From Pseudomonas sp. (lineage in GTDB: Bacteria > Pseudomonadota > Gammaproteobacteria > Pseudomonadales > Pseudomonadaceae), in assembly GCF_030150285.1 (NCBI RefSeq), contig NZ_JASLGE010000076.1, forward strand, positions 23,205 to 87,204: a stretch of 64,000 bases of DNA. Direction: 5' to 3'. The notes under the pieces are model-generated. The model was not told the origin of the DNA. It did no database searches and saw nothing but the letters and a program-made list of their open reading frames with translations. Of the stretch, positions 8,775 through 17,088 are shown piece after piece; within the stretch, counting starts at the first letter, position 1, and every line of letters starts with the position of its first letter. Position numbers and translations under genes: made by a program.

Positions 8775-10319
8775 TTATTTCAAGCCCAGCCGCTTGGCCA
8801 TTCGGCCAAGGTTCGCCCGGTCCAGCCCCAGCTCGCGGGCCGCACTGGCCCAATTGTGCGAGTGGCGCTCCAGGCAGGCGCTGATGACCTGGCGCTGGAA
8901 TGCTTCAGTCGCCTGACGCAAGTCACCCAGCGCGGTAGGCAGGGCGATGGCCGGTTCCGGCGTCGCCGGCGCGGTGTGGGTGGGCAGGTCAAGGTCGTAC
9001 GCGGTCAAGGTCAGGATGCGCGGCCGCGTGGCGCATCGACCCAAGGCCTTGAGCGCGCTGCGGCCAATCAGGTGTTCCAGCTCACGCACGTTGCCGGGCC
9101 AGTCGTAATGCAGCAGTGCCGCTTGTGCGTCGGCACTCAAGCGCAGGCTGCCCAGGCCCATGCGGGAGCGGTTCTGTTCAAGGAAAAAACCGCTCAGCAG
9201 CAATACATCGCGCCCGCGCTCACGCAAGGCCGGCACCTTGAGCGGGTAAACGCTCAGGCGGTGATAAACATCGGCGCGGTAGCGGCCGCTGCGCACTTCT
9301 TCGGCCAAGTCGCGATTGGTGGCGGCAATCAGGCGTACATCGACCTGATGTTCCTGGTCCGACCCCAAGCGTTGTAACTGACCGCTTTGCAGCACGCGGA
9401 GCAGTTTGGCTTGGACGGTCAGTGACAGTTCGCCGACTTCGTCCAAAAACAAACTGCCGCCATTGGCCAGTTCGAACTTGCCGCGCCGGTCACTGGTGGC
9501 CCCGGTAAATGCACCGCGCACATGGCCGAACAGTTCGCTTTCGACCAGCGTGTCGGGCAGGGCGGCGCAGTTCAGGCTGATCAATGGCTTGTTGGCGCGT
9601 GGCGAGGCACCATGGATGGCGTTGGCCACCAGTTCTTTGCCGACGCCGGTTTCGCCGGTAATCAGCACCGTCAGGTCACTGCCGCCCACCAGTGCAATCT
9701 CTTCGAGCAAACGCTTATGCGGCTTGCTCTGGCCGATCAGTTCCTTGTCTGGCGAACGGTGCGCCTGGCGAAACCACTCGGCTTTTTGCTGTTCGTCTTC
9801 GACACGCAAGGCCAGCCGCTCGATACGCTGGGCGACCCTGACGGTGGCTGCGGCCAGGCTGGCAAAGGCTTGCAGGTCTTCAAGGGCGACCGGCTCGAAG
9901 CGCTCATGGTCAAGGGCATCCAGGGTCAGCAGCCCCCATGGGCGTTCGTCGACAAACAACGGGCAGCCCATGCAGTCATGCACTTCAAGGTGTTCGGCGA
10001 GGCCGTCGACCAGCCCGTCATAGGGGTCGGGCAACTCACAGTCGCTGGGGAAGCGCGTAGGCCCCGGGCTGCTGAGCAGCACGTCAAAGCGTGGGTGCTC
10101 GCTCACCTTGAAGCGGCGGCCCAGGGTGTCGGGGCTCAAACCGTCCACCGCCAAGGGCACCAGCCATTCGCCATCAAGGCGCAGCAGGGCCGCCGCATCG
10201 CACGGTAACAAAGTGCGCAAGGCGTGCAGCAAGCGTCGGTAGCGCTCGCTTTCCGGCAGCTCGCGGGCCAGATCAGCCACCAGCGGTAGCAAGGTTGTCA
10301 GCAACAGTTTTGCAGTCAT
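8775..10319 (-). CDS. norR: Nitric-oxide-responsive sigma54 activator NorR (FhpR-like)
   Basis: Bacterial enhancer-binding protein of 514 residues that turns on NO-detoxification genes. Domains: N-terminal GAF (about 20-170), AAA+ (about 190-425) with Walker A GETGVGKE, the sigma54-contact loop GAFTGA and Walker B GGSLFLDE, and a C-terminal Fis-type helix-turn-helix ending in MAKRLGLK. In the GAF domain Asp101, Cys116 and Asp134 fall where the E. coli NorR non-heme iron ligands Asp99, Cys113 and Asp131 are. It is divergent from hmp, and three GT-N7-AC sites lie in the shared gap, so it most likely controls hmp directly. In P. aeruginosa the equivalent regulator is called FhpR. Confidence 0.96.
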   Translation of the reverse strand: MTAKLLLTTLLPLVADLARELPESERYRRLLHALRTLLPCDAAALLRLDGEWLVPLAVDGLSPDTLGRRFKVSEHPRFDVLLSSPGPTRFPSDCELPDPYDGLVDGLAEHLEVHDCMGCPLFVDERPWGLLTLDALDHERFEPVALEDLQAFASLAAATVRVAQRIERLALRVEDEQQKAEWFRQAHRSPDKELIGQSKPHKRLLEEIALVGGSDLTVLITGETGVGKELVANAIHGASPRANKPLISLNCAALPDTLVESELFGHVRGAFTGATSDRRGKFELANGGSLFLDEVGELSLTVQAKLLRVLQSGQLQRLGSDQEHQVDVRLIAATNRDLAEEVRSGRYRADVYHRLSVYPLKVPALRERGRDVLLLSGFFLEQNRSRMGLGSLRLSADAQAALLHYDWPGNVRELEHLIGRSALKALGRCATRPRILTLTAYDLDLPTHTAPATPEPAIALPTALGDLRQATEAFQRQVISACLERHSHNWASAARELGLDRANLGRMAKRLGLK

Positions 10320-10333
10320 TTTGACCTCGTGTT

Positions 10334-10389
10334 GTCGAAGTGACTATAGAACAGGTCGTGTCATATTGACTATTTTGTGTGTAATTGAC
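10334..10389. promoter_or_regulatory. Three candidate NorR enhancer sites (GT-N7-AC)
   Basis: Three 11-bp matches to the GT-N7-AC core recognised by E. coli NorR: GTCGAAGTGAC at 10334-10344, GTCATATTGAC at 10360-10370 and GTGTAATTGAC at 10379-10389. All share a TGAC right half. They sit 23-78 bp upstream of the candidate -24 element of hmp, the place and number expected for NorR hexamer assembly. Confidence 0.8.
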
Positions 10390-10411
10390 TGATTTTAAAG
10401 GTTTTTAATGT

Positions 10412-10426
10412 TGGCACGTTTCCTGA
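10412..10426 (+). promoter_or_regulatory. Candidate sigma54 (-24/-12) promoter of hmp
   Basis: TGGCACGTTTCCTGA matches the sigma54 consensus TGGCACG-N4-TTGC at the full -24 block and the invariant G of the -12 block; the remaining -12 bases are weak. It lies about 48 bp before the hmp start and just downstream of the three NorR-type sites. Confidence 0.75.
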
Positions 10427-10473
10427 TAAGTCATGAGGTATTCAGTTAGTACTTACGTGCCAGGAGTTACCTT

Positions 10474-11646
10474 ATGTTGTCTGCTCAGGATCGTGCCATC
10501 GTCAAATCCACCGTGCCACTGCTGGAAAGCGGCGGTGAAGCGTTGATCACCCACTTCTACCGCATGATGCTTGCCGAGTACCCCGAGGTGCGCCCGCTGT
10601 TTAACCAGGCCAACCAGGCCAGCGGTAACCAGCCCCGTGCGCTGGCCAATGGGGTGCTGATGTATGCACGGCATATTGACCAGCTTGATCAGTTGGGCGA
10701 CCTGGTGGCCAAAATCATCAACAAACATGTCGCGCTTCAGATTCTGCCCGGGCATTACCCCATTGTCGGTCGTTGCTTGTTGCGGGCGATTGAAGAGGTA
10801 CTGGGCAGCGATATTGCCACCCCTGAAGTGCTGGCGGCATGGGGGGCGGCCTACACTCAACTGGCCGATATTTTGATCGGTGCCGAAGCCGCCCTCTATG
10901 ACGAAAAAGCGGCCGCCCCCGGGGGCTGGCGTGGGGCGCGTGCGTTCACGCTGGTCGCCAAGCGTGAGGAAAGCGCAGAAGTCACCTCGTTCTTTTTTCG
11001 CCCGGTGGACCAGGGCGCGATCCTGGGTTTCACCCCTGGCCAGTACATCGGCTTGAAACTGATGATTGATGGCCAGGAAGTGCGCCGCAATTACTCATTG
11101 TCGGCGCTGCCCACGGCGGGCCGCTATCGCATTAGCGTCAAGCGCGAAGCGGGCGGTGTGGTGTCCAACTTCCTGCATGACCGGTTGCAGGTCGGCGATA
11201 CCCTTGAGCTGTTCCCGCCTGCGGGTGAGTTCACCTTGACCGACAGTGAGAAGCCGCTGGTGCTGATCAGTGGCGGGGTGGGCATTACGCCAACCTTGGC
11301 CATGCTGGAAGCCGCGCTGGCGACCCGGCGCCCGATTCACTTTATCCACTGCGCGCGCAATGCCACTGTTCATGCGTTCCGGGGCTGGATCGATGACTTG
11401 GCCGCGCAGCACCCGCAATTGCAGCGCTTCTACTGCTATGACGAGCCCGATACGTCGGCGGACCATACTGGCCCGTTGACCGAAGACGTGCTGGCGCGGT
11501 GGTTACCCGACAATCGTGATGTGGACGCCTATTTCCTGGGCCCCAAAGGCTTTATGAGCGCGGTCAAGCGTCAGCTCAAGGCCCTTGGCGTACCCGAGGC
11601 ACAGAGCCGCTACGAGTTCTTCGGCCCGGCTGCCGCGTTGGAGTGA
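10474..11646 (+). CDS. hmp: Flavohemoprotein, nitric oxide dioxygenase
   Basis: Cytosolic flavohemoglobin (390 residues) that converts NO and O2 to nitrate using NAD(P)H. The globin domain (1-140) has Tyr29 (B10), Phe43 (CD1), distal Gln53 and proximal heme ligand His85 at the same positions as E. coli Hmp. The reductase part has the FAD motif RRNYSLSA and the NAD-binding GGVGITPTLAM. ATG at 10474 is preceded by CAGGAG. Also named fhp in Pseudomonas. Regulation is inferred to be by NorR and sigma54 from the sites at 10334-10426. The gene stands alone with norR; no norCB reductase genes are near. Confidence 0.97.
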   Translation: MLSAQDRAIVKSTVPLLESGGEALITHFYRMMLAEYPEVRPLFNQANQASGNQPRALANGVLMYARHIDQLDQLGDLVAKIINKHVALQILPGHYPIVGRCLLRAIEEVLGSDIATPEVLAAWGAAYTQLADILIGAEAALYDEKAAAPGGWRGARAFTLVAKREESAEVTSFFFRPVDQGAILGFTPGQYIGLKLMIDGQEVRRNYSLSALPTAGRYRISVKREAGGVVSNFLHDRLQVGDTLELFPPAGEFTLTDSEKPLVLISGGVGITPTLAMLEAALATRRPIHFIHCARNATVHAFRGWIDDLAAQHPQLQRFYCYDEPDTSADHTGPLTEDVLARWLPDNRDVDAYFLGPKGFMSAVKRQLKALGVPEAQSRYEFFGPAAALE

Positions 11647-11842
11647 ACTGAGCGTTCCGACGCCGGGCTCATTCGCTTCTGTGGCTATTACAGTGGCAAT
11701 CCCACTCGTTAATAGCCCTTTAATCCAACTTCGGCACTTTTCCTACAATGTTCATATACCGCCCGGTGAAAGGGCTGGGTGTAAACTGCGCGTTCTGCGA
11801 GCGCAGCTGAACCCCATTGATAATCAGGTAAAGGTACGCGGG

Positions 11843-12352
11843 ATGACGGATGACATGATGCGATTGGGCCGGGAGAAGCGTTACCTGGTTCTGCTGGGGC
11901 TGATCTGCCTGGCGTTGATCGGAGGGGCGTTGTATATGCAGATCGTGCTTGGCGAGGCTCCGTGCCCGCTGTGCATTTTGCAGCGCTATGCGTTGCTGCT
12001 GATCGCCATTTTCGCTTTTATCGGTGCGGCCATGCCAAGTCGGCGCAGCCTCACCGTGTTTGAAGGGTTGGTGGTGCTGAGCGCGATCGGCGGGATTGTC
12101 GCTGCAGGGCGCCATGTCTTTATCTTGGCGAACCCGGCGGTGAGCTGTGGCCTCGATGTGTTGCAGCCAATCGTGGATGGCCTGCCGCTGGCCACGGTAT
12201 TCCCGTTGGGGTTCCAGGTGGATGGTTTCTGTTCAACCCCTTACCCCCCGGTGTTCGGCCTGTCGTTGGCGCAATGGGCGCTGGCCGCGTTTGTGTTGAC
12301 CGCAGTGCTGGTGCCCGTCGGGATTTATCGCAATCGGAAAAAAACCGGCTAA
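11843..12352 (+). CDS. dsbB: Disulfide bond formation protein DsbB
   Basis: Inner-membrane quinone reductase (169 residues) that reoxidises the periplasmic oxidant DsbA. Four membrane helices; the two redox pairs are visible as CPLC (Cys41/Cys44) in the first periplasmic loop and Cys102/Cys130 in the second. The frame is open back into hmp, but the ATG at 11843 gives the normal DsbB N-terminus; an ATG at 11855 is an alternative. It precedes the cyo operon, whose quinol oxidase could drain the quinol pool that DsbB feeds, although a long gap and a terminator separate them. Confidence 0.93.
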   Translation: MTDDMMRLGREKRYLVLLGLICLALIGGALYMQIVLGEAPCPLCILQRYALLLIAIFAFIGAAMPSRRSLTVFEGLVVLSAIGGIVAAGRHVFILANPAVSCGLDVLQPIVDGLPLATVFPLGFQVDGFCSTPYPPVFGLSLAQWALAAFVLTAVLVPVGIYRNRKKTG

Positions 12353-12370
12353 GGTTTAGCTTTAGCCTTA

Positions 12371-12408
12371 AGCGCCTCGCTTTCATCCTGGATGTGCGGG
12401 GCTTTTTT
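12371..12408 (+). terminator. Rho-independent terminator after dsbB
   Basis: GCCTCGC at 12374-12380 pairs with GCGGGGC at 12396-12402 (one G-U), with a loop of about 15 nt, followed directly by TTTTTT. Confidence 0.75.
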
Positions 12409-13153
12409 ATGTCTGCACGCAAATGTCAACAGGCTGTGAATTGAAGGTGGGCATCGGGTGTGCATCGCTGCGACATATTGTCACGGATAGCGTGTCGCAC
12501 CTGGGGCAGTTGATGCATGAGAAAGACAGGATAGTGTGGGTTTTGTTCCGAGGGTACGACGCTTTCGAGTACACGTGTTGGCCTTGAACGTGGCCCCTGG
12601 GGGCTCAATGGAAATCGGCTGTAGCCCTTTTTATGTGGGCGTTCAGGCGGGTTCGAGGTGTGTGCTGCATGCGCTAAAAAGGGGCACTCGAGAGCGTGTT
12701 AACGGCGTGCTACAGATCTGAATAAGGTGGGGGTTTTATTGCGTGGTGTAAGAATAGTGGCCGATTGTTACCACCTCCGAGAAGAATTATTTCGGGATGA
12801 GACATGGTTTCTAGTGAGCTACCTAACTACAATCGCCCGCACTGAACGTCCAGCCTGCTCGTCCCTGAGCCCAAGCGGTTAATCGACGGTCGTCTGGGCA
12901 TTCATGACAGGCGTCCCATGCGACTCCCAGGTACTGGTAGCCCTTCTAAGTTCCGCACCAAATGGACTTGGTCTGTAGTAAGGCCATTAACCCGTATCGA
13001 ATAAGAAATCACTGCTAGCCCGGGATGTGCCCATTCACCTTAGGGTGATAGAGCAGGTGTTTATTCAATTCCGGAAAAGAGCCAACCCTTGGCAGGGTGA
13101 AGTGTTGGCGAAAAAACCAACTGCATTGTGCAAGCTGTTTTAGAGGTCGTGAG
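12409..13153. other. 745-bp gap before cyoA; no supported gene
   Basis: No open frame here has a convincing start, ribosome site or recognisable product; two 60-residue frames overlap each other on opposite strands and look random. Possible structures: a GTGGT...ACCAC arm pair at about 12744-12773 and a stem at 13081-13109 just before cyoA. The length suggests a long 5' leader, a regulatory region with several sites, or a small RNA gene. Confidence 0.5.
13081..13109 (+). promoter_or_regulatory. Hairpin in the cyoA leader
   Basis: GCCAAC (13081-13086) pairs with GTTGGC (13104-13109), enclosing CCCT-TGGC-AGGG. It ends 44 nt before the cyoA start and is not followed by a T-run, so it is not a terminator. 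It could protect the mRNA end or influence translation. Confidence 0.45.
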
Positions 13154-14095
13154 ATGACTAAAAAAAGGTACCCCAGACTCTTTGGCTTATTGCCGCTTTT
13201 CGGCATGTTGCTGCTGGGAGGCTGCAACATGATATTGCTGGATCCGGTAGGCCAGGTCGGGATCGATGAGAAAAATCTGATCATCACAGCGACATTGCTG
13301 ATGCTCCTGGTTGTGGTGCCGGTCATCGTGATGACCTTCATCTTCGCGTGGAAATATCGCGCGTCCAACACCAGCGCTACCTACACACCGAAATGGTCGC
13401 ACTCCACCAAGATCGAAGTTGTGATCTGGACCGTGCCTATTTTGATCATCATCGCCCTGGGCGTGATCACCTATAAGTCGACCCACGCGCTGGACCCGTA
13501 TCGTCCGCTCGTGTCTGACGTCAAGCCGATTACCATCGACGTGGTGGCAATGGACTGGAAGTGGATGTTCATCTACCCGGAACAAGGCATCGCCACGGTC
13601 AACAAGATTGTGTTCCCGGCGAACACACCGATCAATTTCCGCGTCACCTCTGACACGGTCATGAACTCGTTCTTCATTCCAGGCCTGGGCGGTCAGATCT
13701 ACGCCATGGCCGGTATGACCACCAAGCTGCATTTGATTGCCAACAAAAACGCCGAGCTGGATGGCATCTCTGCCAACTACAGCGGTGCGGGCTTCACCGG
13801 CATGAAATTCAAGGCAATCGCGACTTCCCAAGAAGACTTTGACGCTTGGGTAAGTGAAGTCAAAGCATCACCAAAACAGCTTGATAGCGCTGAATACGCT
13901 GCGTTGTCCAAGCCAAGCCAGAACAACCCCGTTGAACTCTACTCCTCGGTTACACCCGCCAACCTGTTCCAGGTCATCATCGATAAGTATGAAGGCATGA
14001 CACCAGGCAAGCCGGTGAAGCACGAGAAGAAAGCAGTGGCCGGGACCGAAGGTTTGGAACAGGGTTCGAATTCAGCTGCCGGGGCAGAGGAGTAA
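13154..14095 (+). CDS. cyoA: Cytochrome bo3 ubiquinol oxidase subunit II
   Basis: Subunit II of the heme-copper quinol oxidase, 313 residues, anchored in the inner membrane with a periplasmic cupredoxin-like domain. The lipobox LLLGGC places the lipidated cysteine at residue 24; two membrane helices follow (about 43-65 and 85-105). The CuA copper ligands of cytochrome c oxidases are absent, as expected of a quinol oxidase. ATG at 13154 follows GAGGTCGTGAG. First gene of cyoABCDE; the stop is 3 nt before cyoB. The operon is known in Pseudomonas to respond to oxygen, iron and Crc; no perfect Crc motif was found here. Confidence 0.97.
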   Translation: MTKKRYPRLFGLLPLFGMLLLGGCNMILLDPVGQVGIDEKNLIITATLLMLLVVVPVIVMTFIFAWKYRASNTSATYTPKWSHSTKIEVVIWTVPILIIIALGVITYKSTHALDPYRPLVSDVKPITIDVVAMDWKWMFIYPEQGIATVNKIVFPANTPINFRVTSDTVMNSFFIPGLGGQIYAMAGMTTKLHLIANKNAELDGISANYSGAGFTGMKFKAIATSQEDFDAWVSEVKASPKQLDSAEYAALSKPSQNNPVELYSSVTPANLFQVIIDKYEGMTPGKPVKHEKKAVAGTEGLEQGSNSAAGAEE

Positions 14096-14098
14096 ACG

Positions 14099-16123
14099 AT
14101 GTTTGGTAAATTAAGTTGGGAAGCGGTCCCATTCCACGAGCCGATCGTAATGGTGACCATCGCCATGATCGCGCTGGGTGGTCTGGCGCTGTTTGCAGCA
14201 ATCACCTACTTCAAGAAGTGGACCTATTTGTGGACCGAATGGCTAACGTCAGTCGACCACAAGAAAATCGGCGTGATGTACATCATCGTGGCGATGATCA
14301 TGCTGCTGCGCGGCTTTGCCGACGCCATCATGATGCGTACCCAGTTGGCCATGGCCACCGAGGGTTCACCTGGCTACCTGCCGCCTGAACACTATGACCA
14401 GATCTTCACCGCTCACGGTGTGATCATGATCATCTTCATGGCGATGCCATTCTTCACCGGCCTGATGAACCTTGCAGTGCCGCTGCAGATCGGCGCACGT
14501 GACGTGGCCTACCCGTTCCTGAACTCCCTGAGCTTCTGGCTGCTGGTGTCCGGCGTTGTGCTGATCAACCTGTCGCTGGGCGTTGGCGAATTCGCCAAGA
14601 CCGGTTGGGTTGCTTATCCGCCGCTGTCCGGCTTGCAGTACAGTCCGGGCGTGGGGATGGACTACTACATCTGGGCGCTACAGCTATCGGGGCTAGGTAC
14701 GACGTTAACCGGGGTTAACTTCCTGGCAACCGTGCTGAAAATGCGTGCTCCTGGCATGAAGCTGATGGACATGCCGATCTTCACCTGGACCTGCACCTGG
14801 GCAAACGTTCTGATCGTGGCTTCGTTCCCGATCCTGACCGCTACCCTGGCGTTGCTGACACTTGACCGTTACATGGATTTCCACATTTTCACCAGCGAGC
14901 TGGGTGGCAATCCAATGATGTACGTCAACCTGTTCTGGGCGTGGGGTCACCCTGAGGTGTACATCCTCATTCTGCCGGCGTTCGGTATCTTCTCTGAAGT
15001 TATCTCGACCTTCACCGGCAAGCGTCTGTTCGGTCACCACTCGATGGTCTACGCCTCCGGCGCGATCTCGGTGCTGGGCTTCATGGTTTGGCTGCACCAC
15101 TTCTTCACCATGGGTTCGGGTGCGAGCGTCAACGCCTTCTTTGGCCTGGCGACGATGCTGATTTCCATCCCGACGGGTGTGAAGCTATTCAACTGGCTGT
15201 TTACCATCTACCAGGGCCGTCTGCGTTTCACCAGCCAAGTGCTGTGGACCCTGGGCTTCATGGTGACCTTCGCCATCGGCGGCATGACTGGCGTACTGCT
15301 GGCCATTCCGGGTGCTGACTTCGTACTGCACAACAGCCTGTTCGTGATCGCTCACTTCCACAACGTGATCATCGGCGGCGCAGTCTTTGGCTACATCGCA
15401 GGTTTCAGCTTCTACTTCCCGAAAGCGTTTGGTTTCAAACTGCACGAAGGGTGGGGCAAGGCAGCGTTCTGGTTCTGGATCGTGGGCTTCTTCATCGCGT
15501 TCATGCCGCTCTACGCACTGGGCTTCATGGGCATGACCCGTCGTCTGAACGCCAGCACCAACCCTGAGTGGGTGCCTTACCTGTACGTTGCACTGTTCGG
15601 CGCGATCTTGATCGCTGTCGGTATTGCTTGCCAGTTGATCCAGTTGTACGTGTCGATTCGTGATCGCAAAAAACCAGAAAACAACACTGAGTTTGGTGAT
15701 CCGTGGAATGGCCACACCCTGGAATGGTCGACTTCGTCGCCACCTCCGTTCTACAACTTTGCTGTCGTGCCAACCGTTCACGGTATTGACGCGTTCACCG
15801 AAGCGAAAGAAGACGGTACGGCTTACAAGAAACCGGCCAAGTACTCGCCGATCCATATGCCTAGCAACACCGCCACCGGTGTCGTGATGGGCGCACTGCT
15901 GACCGTGTTCGGTTTTGCCATGATCTGGCACATCTGGTGGCTGGCTATCGCGAGCCTGGTTGGCACGGTTGTGTACTTCGTCATACACGCTGCCCGTGAT
16001 GACCAAGGCTACATGGTGCCGGTGGAAACCATCGAGCGCATCGAAGCCGAGCAGCACAAGCGTCTGTTGGCCGCCAAAGTAATACCGGCCGACCGTGTTG
16101 AAACCAAGTTGGGGCAGGCATAA
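14099..16123 (+). CDS. cyoB: Cytochrome bo3 ubiquinol oxidase subunit I
   Basis: Catalytic, proton-pumping subunit of 674 residues with about fifteen membrane helices, matching E. coli CyoB. Metal-site motifs are present: TAHGVIMI (low-spin heme ligand), WGHPEVY (CuB histidine and its cross-linked tyrosine), WLHHFFT (CuB histidine pair) and HFHNVIIGG (heme ligands). It reduces O2 to water with electrons from ubiquinol. Gap of 3 nt to cyoA and to cyoC indicates tight coupling. Confidence 0.98.
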   Translation: MFGKLSWEAVPFHEPIVMVTIAMIALGGLALFAAITYFKKWTYLWTEWLTSVDHKKIGVMYIIVAMIMLLRGFADAIMMRTQLAMATEGSPGYLPPEHYDQIFTAHGVIMIIFMAMPFFTGLMNLAVPLQIGARDVAYPFLNSLSFWLLVSGVVLINLSLGVGEFAKTGWVAYPPLSGLQYSPGVGMDYYIWALQLSGLGTTLTGVNFLATVLKMRAPGMKLMDMPIFTWTCTWANVLIVASFPILTATLALLTLDRYMDFHIFTSELGGNPMMYVNLFWAWGHPEVYILILPAFGIFSEVISTFTGKRLFGHHSMVYASGAISVLGFMVWLHHFFTMGSGASVNAFFGLATMLISIPTGVKLFNWLFTIYQGRLRFTSQVLWTLGFMVTFAIGGMTGVLLAIPGADFVLHNSLFVIAHFHNVIIGGAVFGYIAGFSFYFPKAFGFKLHEGWGKAAFWFWIVGFFIAFMPLYALGFMGMTRRLNASTNPEWVPYLYVALFGAILIAVGIACQLIQLYVSIRDRKKPENNTEFGDPWNGHTLEWSTSSPPPFYNFAVVPTVHGIDAFTEAKEDGTAYKKPAKYSPIHMPSNTATGVVMGALLTVFGFAMIWHIWWLAIASLVGTVVYFVIHAARDDQGYMVPVETIERIEAEQHKRLLAAKVIPADRVETKLGQA

Positions 16124-16126
16124 ACC

Positions 16127-16750
16127 ATGTCGAACATAGCGACCAATGCTGGACACGCCCATGATGATCATGGGCACGATGATCACCACCACGATGCAGG
16201 CGAGACAACCGTATTCGGTTTCTGGCTGTACCTGATGACCGACTGCATCATCTTTGCATCGCTCTTCGCGGTATACGCAGTACTGGTGGGTAACGTAGCG
16301 GGTGGCCCGTCGGGCCACGACATCTTCGAACTGCCTTACGTGCTGGGTGAAACCGCCCTGCTGTTGTTCAGTTCGATCACGTATGGCTTTGCCATGCTCG
16401 CGTTCTACAAAGGCAACAAAAGCGGTGTGCTGGCCTGGCTGAGCGTGACGTTCCTGCTGGGTGCCGGCTTCATCGGCATGGAAATCAACGAATTCCACCT
16501 GTTGATCTCCGAAGGTTACGGCCCACACCGTAGCGGCTTCCTGTCGGCGTTCTTCACCCTGGTCGGTACCCACGGTCTACACGTGACCTGCGGTCTGATC
16601 TGGATGGCGATCATGATGTATCAGGTCAACCAACACGGCCTGACTTCGACCAACAAAACGCGCCTGAGCTGCCTGAGCCTGTTCTGGCACTTCCTGGACG
16701 TGGTGTGGATCTGTGTCTTCACCGTTGTTTACCTGATGGGGACTCTGTAA
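16127..16750 (+). CDS. cyoC: Cytochrome bo3 ubiquinol oxidase subunit III
   Basis: Subunit III, 207 residues with five membrane helices, stabilising subunit I. Typical motifs include the conserved Glu in GMEINEFHLL and the segment RSGFLSAFFTLVGTHGLHV. The first 28 residues are unusually His/Asp-rich (HAHDDHGHDDHHHDAG), more so than in E. coli CyoC, and could bind metal. The stop touches the cyoD start. Confidence 0.97.
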   Translation: MSNIATNAGHAHDDHGHDDHHHDAGETTVFGFWLYLMTDCIIFASLFAVYAVLVGNVAGGPSGHDIFELPYVLGETALLLFSSITYGFAMLAFYKGNKSGVLAWLSVTFLLGAGFIGMEINEFHLLISEGYGPHRSGFLSAFFTLVGTHGLHVTCGLIWMAIMMYQVNQHGLTSTNKTRLSCLSLFWHFLDVVWICVFTVVYLMGTL

Positions 16751-17077
16751 ATGGCTAACGCACATTCTGACGGCGCGAACCACGGCAGCGTGAAGTCCTA
16801 CGCAACTGGCTTCATTTTGTCGGTGATCCTGACCGCAATTCCGTTTTGGCTGGTGATGAACCCGATCCTGGCCAAATCGACCACGCTGGCGATCGTGTTG
16901 TTGACCGCAGTGATCCAGGTGGTTGTTCACCTGGTGTACTTCCTGCACCTGGACCGTTCGGCAGCGCAACGCAACAACGTTGCAGCGCTGATCTTCTCGG
17001 TACTGGTTATTGTTCTGCTGGTGGGCTTGTCCCTGTGGATCATGTTCAGCATCCACGCTGAAATGATGGCGAAGTGA
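16751..17077 (+). CDS. cyoD: Cytochrome bo3 ubiquinol oxidase subunit IV
   Basis: Small membrane subunit of 108 residues with three helices, typical CyoD size, needed for assembly of the CuB site in subunit I. Starts directly after the cyoC stop (TAAATG). Short His-containing cytoplasmic N-terminus (HSDGANHG) before the first helix. Function by family and operon position. Confidence 0.96.
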   Translation: MANAHSDGANHGSVKSYATGFILSVILTAIPFWLVMNPILAKSTTLAIVLLTAVIQVVVHLVYFLHLDRSAAQRNNVAALIFSVLVIVLLVGLSLWIMFSIHAEMMAK

Positions 17078-17088
17078 GGTTAAACCCG

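Noticed and set aside
11585..11842. N-terminal extension of dsbB overlapping hmp
   Set aside because: The added residues have no similarity to DsbB, and the ATG at 11843 gives the expected length and topology.
12426..12721. Two ~60-residue frames on opposite strands in the pre-cyoA gap
   Set aside because: They overlap each other and have neither a good ribosome site nor recognisable sequence.
15185..16573. 462-codon open frame antisense to cyoB and cyoC
   Set aside because: Overlaps two certain genes and has a low-complexity His/Gln/Arg composition.
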